Source: Engraulis encrasicolus (Eukaryota; Chordata; Actinopteri; Clupeiformes; Engraulidae). Taken from it: a stretch of 64,000 bases of DNA. The notes below the pieces were generated by a model. That model did no database searches. It saw nothing but the letters and a program-made list of their open reading frames with translations, and was not told the DNA's origin. Of this stretch, positions 58,801 to 64,000 are shown piece by piece. Numbering within the stretch: position 1 is the first letter of the stretch; each line of letters starts with the position of its first letter. The DNA is taken from contig NC_085861.1 in assembly GCF_034702125.1 (NCBI RefSeq), positions 47,514,722 to 47,578,721 on the forward strand, given 5' to 3'. The position numbers were made by a program, and so were the translations under genes.

Positions 58801-60243
58801 TTTATTCATTTGTATGTGCGCCCGGCAATTTTGATAACAAGCAGTGGTGCTTTTTCTGTCAGTCTGTTTGGCACATCGCGTTCACACACATGATAGGCAC
58901 ATGTCTGCTTCTCTCACTCCAGTCTCTCCCTCTCTTGTTCTCTGTGTCACTCGCTCAAACCCTTACTTTTCTTTCAATCTTTCAATCTCTCGTTCTTGTC
59001 AGTGTTCCAGGACCTGTCTAATTATACTTTTAACGGGCGCAGGACCAACCCACATCAGTGCACTACCATAAGCACATTTATGGCCATCACAGTCTCGAAT
59101 TAGCCCTTTCCTGTCGTTGGCTGCAACACCCTAACCCTGTCACTGTGGTATCTAAGCTATTAATCTCTCCTCCAACCCCTACTTCTCTTCCTCCTCCTCC
59201 TCCTCTTCTTCCTCCTCTCCATTCACCTCCTTAACGAAGACCACTTCTGGAAGCTGATGAGGAAGACATAAAATGGCAACATTCTCCAGATTCCCTTTTT
59301 ACGGGAGCACTTGATGTGCTCACACATGAACGTGCAGGGACTGCTGATCCAGGGGAGCACGGTTCTCTCTGGTACCCTTGTAAAGAACTTGGCTATTTGT
59401 GCATACATAGGTCTACCTACATGTACATGCTTGCGCAAAAAAACACCTGTTGTGCAGAGGTAGCCATTTTAAGGCTTGGAAATGGCCAATTTGTCAACGA
59501 GCTGCACGAGAATTTAGGGTTTTTTTCCCCCGCAACATACTCACACACCCTCACCCCAACATGCAGACGTACACATCTTCATATAAATTTTGAAAGTCAA
59601 AGTGTACTTTGTCAATCACACTATGTAGCAATGATTTTTTTATCAAACACATACATCACACATAAGCATAACCATACAGTTACACATACACACACACACC
59701 CACATGCCACCAGCAGACGACCCAAATCACTGTGGACAGACACATAGACAGACATACAGACAGGGTTATTGCAATAACTTCAGAACAAGATTTTTGCAAT
59801 CAGTATCTGCTGATGTGATGTGCTCTTACATGAAATGGTTATCAATTACAAGTGTACTTCCCTGGAGATGTATACAGGTCCATAACTGAAGAGTAATAAC
59901 ACCATCCATCAACTTTTTTATTGCACAGACGCATTTAGGCGTCACGCCTTCCTCAGTGTGTGAGGAAGGCAGAACGCTGGAAGGCATCTGTGATAGATAA
60001 AAGCTGATGCATGGTGCGACGTGTTCATTCGTTATATATTATTTTGGTCAGCACCCTAAATTAACAGACAAATCTGTTTGGGTGAAACCTGCTCCAACCT
60101 TTATCATCCTTATATCTGCAGATCCATCCTCATCCATCATCAGATCCATTTAGCAGTTACAGTATAACCGCACAAATACACCTAGGCCTACGCGACAAGA
60201 GCGAGGCGAGCGACGGAAGTAATTGACTTTGTATTGAGTTGCA
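58801..60243. other. Unannotated stretch
   Basis: CA-rich 59660-59705, CTCCTC repeats near 59185-59220, and a hairpin-like CGCCTTCCTCAGTGTGTGAGGAAGGC at about 59945-59970. No gene recognised. Confidence 0.35.
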
Positions 60244-60595
60244 AGTAGGTTTTATTGTCAATTTCTTTACATGCACTGGTCATACAAAGAATTTGAAATT
60301 ACATTTCTTGCTTTCCCATGCAGACATAGACTAATCTAGGTAAGGACATAGACAGTATAGACATAGACAGTACTTATACATGGACTTAAGACAGTATGGA
60401 CATAGACAGTGCTCATACAGACATTTAAAGTGCAAGACTGGACAACAGAAGACTTGTAGAGAACATACATTAAGAGGAGGTAATTGTTGTGCTTTTTGTG
60501 CTTTTCCTAAAAGTCCTTTATAGCGTTCTGACATAGTAATAGTAGCATTTTGAAGAAAAATAAATATTAAAAAGGTCTATCAAGTACACCAGCAG

Positions 60596-60596
<1 letters not shown>

Positions 60597-60639
<43 letters not shown>

Positions 60640-60910
60640 AGTGCAGGTAGAAGGTGCGGTGTGTGTCTGTGTGTGTGTGTGTGTGTGTGTCTGTGTGTAT
60701 GTGTGTGTGTGTGTGTGTGTGTGTTTAGTGCAGGTAGAAGGTGCGGTGTGCGTCTGTGTGTGTGAGTGTGAGTTGTGTGTCAGTGTGTGTATATTTGGGT
60801 TTAGTGCAGAAAGTGCAGTGTGTGTGTGTGTGCGTGCGCGCGCATGTTTTGAGTTAGTGCAGGTTGAAAGTTCAGTCACAAATATAGCAGTGCAGGTGGA
60901 ATGTTCAGTC
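60597..60910. repeat. GT microsatellite and degenerate minisatellite in the LINE 3' UTR
   Basis: GT tracts at 60597-60637, 60660-60725 and 60818-60832, alternating with five degenerate copies of GTGCAGGTAGAAGGTGCGGTG (about 60642, 60729, 60802, 60858, 60889). Confidence 0.85.
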
Positions 60911-60959
60911 GCACATATGGTGGTGGGGGATGAGGGGGNGTTGTCAGTGGCCTTGCTGG

Positions 60960-61940
60960 CTAGAGGCTGACAGTGGAGGGAGAGTGGGTTGAGTGTTCAG
61001 TATCTTGATTGCTTGGTGCATTGAGCTGCTTGCCAACCTGGTGGTACGGGAACGGAGGCGCCTGTACCTCTTTCCAGAGGGCAGGAGGCTGAACAGTTTG
61101 TGTGCAGGGTGGCTTGTGTCTTTGATGATCATCAGTGCTTTCCGGGTGAGGCGTGTGGTGTAAATGTCCTCCAGGGAGGGGAGTGGTACTCCAATGATCT
61201 TCTTCGCTGTGTTCACAACACGCTGGAGTGTCTTCCTGTTTTTTCTCCGTGCAGCTTCCTCCCCACACTGTGATGCAGCTGGACACGACGCTCTCTATGG
61301 TTCCTCTGTAGAATGTTGTCATGATGGAGGGTGTAGCACTTGCCTTCTTTAGTTTGCGCAAGAAGTAGAGACGCTGATGGGCCTTCTTCGCCAGTGATGT
61401 AGTGTTGGTGGTCCAAGAGAGGTCGTCGCTGATGTGCACTCCAAGGAACTTGGTGCTGCTAACTCTCTCCACAGCATCGCCGTCGATGGTCAGTGGTGGC
61501 AGTTGTTTTTGGACCCTCTGAAAGTTGACAACAATCTCCTTGGTCTTGTTGACATTCAGCAGGAGGTTGTTGTCTCTGCACCATCTGGCCAGCAGGTCTA
61601 CTTCTTCTCTGTAGTGAGTCTCATCGCCCTTGGTGATGAGGCCCACCAGTGTTGTATCATCCGCAAACTTCACTAGATGGTTAGTGCTGTGGGTCGTTGT
61701 GCAGTCATGTGTCAGCAGCGTGAACAGCAGGGGGCTGAGAACACAACCTTGCGGAGCCCCCGTGCTCAGGGTCAGGGTGCTTGAGGTGTTATTCCCTACC
61801 CGTACTGCTTGTGGTCTCTGCATCAGGAAGTCCAGCAGCCAGTTGCAGAGGGAGGTGCTGAAACCTAGTTTGTCCAGTTTTCTGATGAGTTGTTGTGGTA
61901 TTATGGTATTGAATGTTGAACTGAAGTCAATGAACAGCAT
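60960..61940 (-). pseudogene. Rex1-like reverse transcriptase, frameshifted
   Basis: Begins [15 protein letters not shown] (truncated just before the first catalytic Asp). Then [20 protein letters not shown] (about 61657-61670) and [11 protein letters not shown]. An extra base in the six-base homopolymer at 61239-61244 shifts the frame after SCTEK. The true C-terminus ([34 protein letters not shown]) continues in another frame to 60944. In the first catalytic block Ala is replaced by Thr (SSTF for SSAF). Confidence 0.88.
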
Positions 61941-61941
61941 T

Positions 61942-62200
61942 GCGTGACAAAAGCGATTCTGGAGACTAGAGCGATTCGCACGCCGAGAGCGACAGTTTGA
62001 AGTTGAAATCCTTTCAACTTTCTATGACGCGGTTCGGCGACCAGCCGCGACAGCCAATGACTGTATAGAGGTCAGTGACCACAGCCAATGGGAATGTTTG
62101 AATGCTTTGCCTGGACATATGCTAGTCGCTTCAATCGCTCGTATCGCTCTTGCTGCACAGAAGCGATTCTCTGTCGCTTGAATCGCGTCACGGCTGGTCT
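61942..62200. mobile_element. Inverted-repeat MITE-like sequence
   Basis: GCGTGACAAAAGCGATTC at the left and, reversed, CGTGACGCGATTCAAGCGAC at the right, with many GCGATTC/CGCTT motifs. A related fragment (CGCGACAAGAGCGAGGCGAG) lies at 60193-60212, on the other side of the LINE, so the LINE may have entered such an element. Confidence 0.45.
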
Positions 62201-62513
62201 ATTTGTCCGGTAAGTCATTCCTATTACAGTACAAGCCAGTCCTTAATGGACATGTCATAATAATAATAAAGACATTTTTAACTATACTCTTTGGAGTGCC
62301 TTGGTGAAGACATTTTTTTCTCTTTTCAAGCAACTTTTTTGACAGTACAAGCCACGACTTGACTGATTGCGACAGGATGCTAATCATCTGTTGTTAAGGA
62401 CAAATGGTTAGCAATATGGCTGCTTCCATGTGTTTGACACTATTAATTCAAACCATTCTTTGGCGCCTGGGGGATATGATGGCTCAGCCTTAGATCGCTT
62501 TCGCTCTCACACT

Positions 62514-62735
62514 CTCTCAGACACACTTGCACATATTAATGTACATGAACGCGCACACACCAACAGACGAAGACATACCCCTACACCCAAATACACAGAA
62601 AGTGCATACGCATGTGCGCCGCAGACACACACACACACTACTGAGCATGCATGTACTGTACATACACACAGACACACACACACTACTGAGCATGCGTGTA
62701 CTGTACATACACACAGACATGCACACACACCCCCC
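62514..62735. repeat. CA-rich repeat with tandem duplication
   Basis: The unit with ACTACTGAGCATGC and GTACTGTACATACACACAG is present twice (about 62636 and 62682). Confidence 0.9.
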
Positions 62736-62928
62736 CTCCAGGACTCAAAGCAGACCTCAATCGTTCGTCTGCCCAAACCTGGCTTACAGCTGTGCTTCAA
62801 AGACGGTGATAACACATCTCAGAGCTCTGAGCTGAAGTGAGGCAGTCTGGGTTCACTTAAAGCGGGCCGCTCTGGCCAAACAGGTCAGGTACTTCAAAAC
62901 ACACACACTCGCATCCTGAGACCCCTGT

Positions 62929-63434
62929 GTGTGTGCTGTCTCCCTTGATCAGAGCCGTCACCCCTCCGAACAACATGAGGGTCAGATGTTCTCCAGCCTG
63001 CGACTAATTGGTGACAAATTGCTGCAGTTATCTGGTGTCGTGTTCTGTGGGAGCTCCCCACAGTACACTCCGGGTGGGATTGCTAATTTTTTTTATTTAT
63101 TTTTTTATATATATTTTTAGGGGCTTTTATGCCTTTATTTGACAGGACAGTCGAAGATGGTGACAGGAAGCGAATGGGACAGAGAGACAGGGGAGGAATG
63201 GGAAGTGACTCCGGCCGGACTCGAACCGGGGTCCCGTGGGCATGCAAGCCCACATGTTATCCCGGGTATAGTGCGCTGCGCCACAGTGCCCCCAGGATTG
63301 CTAATTTTCAACAGGAGGGACAAGAGCATGATGGATGTCTCGGCTTTGAGACAATGCATTCAGTTTCTGTCAGATTTCAGTATCCCCAGTGCTGTTTTGC
63401 AAAGGCTGAAGTATTCATGGTGGGTCATCATTAA
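62929..63434 (+). other. Short frame split by a SINE, possible BH3-like motif
   Basis: Before the SINE the frame includes MFSSLRLIGDKLLQ. Ignoring the SINE and one target copy, the frame continues (QQEGQEHDGCLGFE) to a stop at 63432-63434. L-R-x-x-G-D-K-L resembles the BH3 motif of Noxa-type proteins. There is no other support, and chance is a real possibility. Confidence 0.15.
63091..63294 (-). mobile_element. tRNA-derived SINE with 14-bp target duplication (copy 3 of 3)
   Basis: GGATTGCTAATTTT at 63077-63090 and 63295-63308. On the minus strand: tRNA-like head GGGGGCACTGTGGCGCAG, B box GGTTCGAGTCC (63218-63228), the family block GACAGGAAGCGAATGGGACA on the plus strand, and a T/A-rich tail at 63091-63120. 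Confidence 0.93.
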
Positions 63435-63500
63435 GGCCTGTTGGACAACAGATGGTGAGGATCTTTGAAGCTGGACAGTTCAGACGTTTATTTTACATTC

Positions 63501-63502
63501 CT

Positions 63503-63598
<96 letters not shown>

Positions 63599-63602
63599 AT
63601 CT

Positions 63603-63694
<92 letters not shown>
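63501..63694. repeat. CT then CA microsatellite
   Basis: CT to about 63604, CA to 63694. Confidence 0.98.
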
Positions 63695-63696
<2 letters not shown>

Positions 63697-64000
63697 TTTA
63701 CAAAGTTTCTATTTTTTGTCCACAATAACATCATTCAATAAAAGTGAGTAAACAATGAAAAAATGTCAGTACAGAAACTTATCTTGCATCAATATTGAGT
63801 ACATTCATTATAACTCCCCAAATCTGATCTCCTTCCTGTGAAAAGCTGTTTTTTTATTGCTGTTATCTGAAAATGACTTGGCTCCCTTCCACATTTTCAA
63901 CGGAATGTGCCGATTAGCCAGAATTGATAATGGCTTGGCCCAAACACTGATGCTGGTGTAACCGTTTCAGAACCTACAGTGCACCCACCCACAGGAGGCA
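63695..64000. other. Unannotated stretch
   Basis: AT-rich, nothing recognised up to the window edge. Confidence 0.4.

Larger units (their letters stand above)
60244..61940 (-). mobile_element. Rex1/L2-group LINE, 5'-truncated
   Basis: Minus-strand RT followed by a long 3' UTR with microsatellite and a terminus GAAATTGACAATAAAACC at about 60260-60243. Same group as 54312-55886. Confidence 0.83.

Noticed and set aside
59940..59975. Rho-independent-like terminator hairpin
   Set aside because: The hairpin is real, but the sequence is eukaryotic. More likely part of an old repeat.

Overview
This is vertebrate, almost certainly teleost fish, intergenic or intronic DNA. The reasons are the many very long CA/GT and CT/GA microsatellites, and a mobile-element mix typical of ray-finned fish: L2- and Rex1-like LINEs, tRNA-derived SINEs, a sushi-like chromovirus, a DIRS/Ngaro relic, Tc1-like elements, and many hAT-, PIF/Harbinger- and TTAA-type non-autonomous elements. 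I found no bacterial features, no tRNA or rRNA gene, no CRISPR array and no host gene that I can name. Two short stretches (1981-2225 and 62929-63434) read like possible host coding sequence but are unproven. The species cannot be told from the sequence alone.

Layout. 0-5.6 kb: a Tc1-derived foldback element, a hAT-like element, and a TA-flanked element built from repeats of one 13-bp motif. 5.6-15.8 kb: microsatellites, two tail-to-tail SINEs, an inverted-repeat element with a 153-bp tandem array, a TTAA element, a LINE 3' end split by a hAT-like element, and an inverted minisatellite. 17.6-22.2 kb: a 1.45-kb element with about 217-bp inverted repeats, a hAT-like miniature element and a TAA-flanked element. 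22.65-28.58 kb: a nearly complete Ty3/gypsy chromovirus on the minus strand with TACAG target duplications, one in-frame stop in pol and an L2 fragment inside one LTR. 28.76-34.74 kb: a second Tc1 foldback, two hAT-like miniature elements and an L2 LINE with an 885-codon open frame.

38.9-43.1 kb is a local duplication whose undisturbed copy shows exactly where three or four elements later entered the other copy. One of them is a 1.38-kb retroelement-like unit (40005-41382) that carries its own 188-residue membrane/coiled-coil ORF. I do not recognise this protein, and it is my best candidate for something undescribed. 46.6-53.5 kb holds two copies of another repeat (possible THAP-protein relic), each serving as the empty site for the other's insertion. 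It also holds a long TTAA palindrome, a DIRS/Ngaro reverse-transcriptase relic split by a 170-bp insertion, and a Tc1-like transposase fragment. 54.0-56.1 kb is a three-level nest: a LINE inside a TTAA element inside a hAT-like element. 60.2-61.9 kb is a second Rex1-like LINE and 63.1 kb a SINE with a perfect 14-bp target duplication.

Nothing here forms an operon or host pathway. The biology is the layering of transposons. Target duplications and empty sites make the order of many insertions readable. Unless stated otherwise, superfamily calls rest on target-site length, terminal repeats and recognisable protein motifs, not on database searches.
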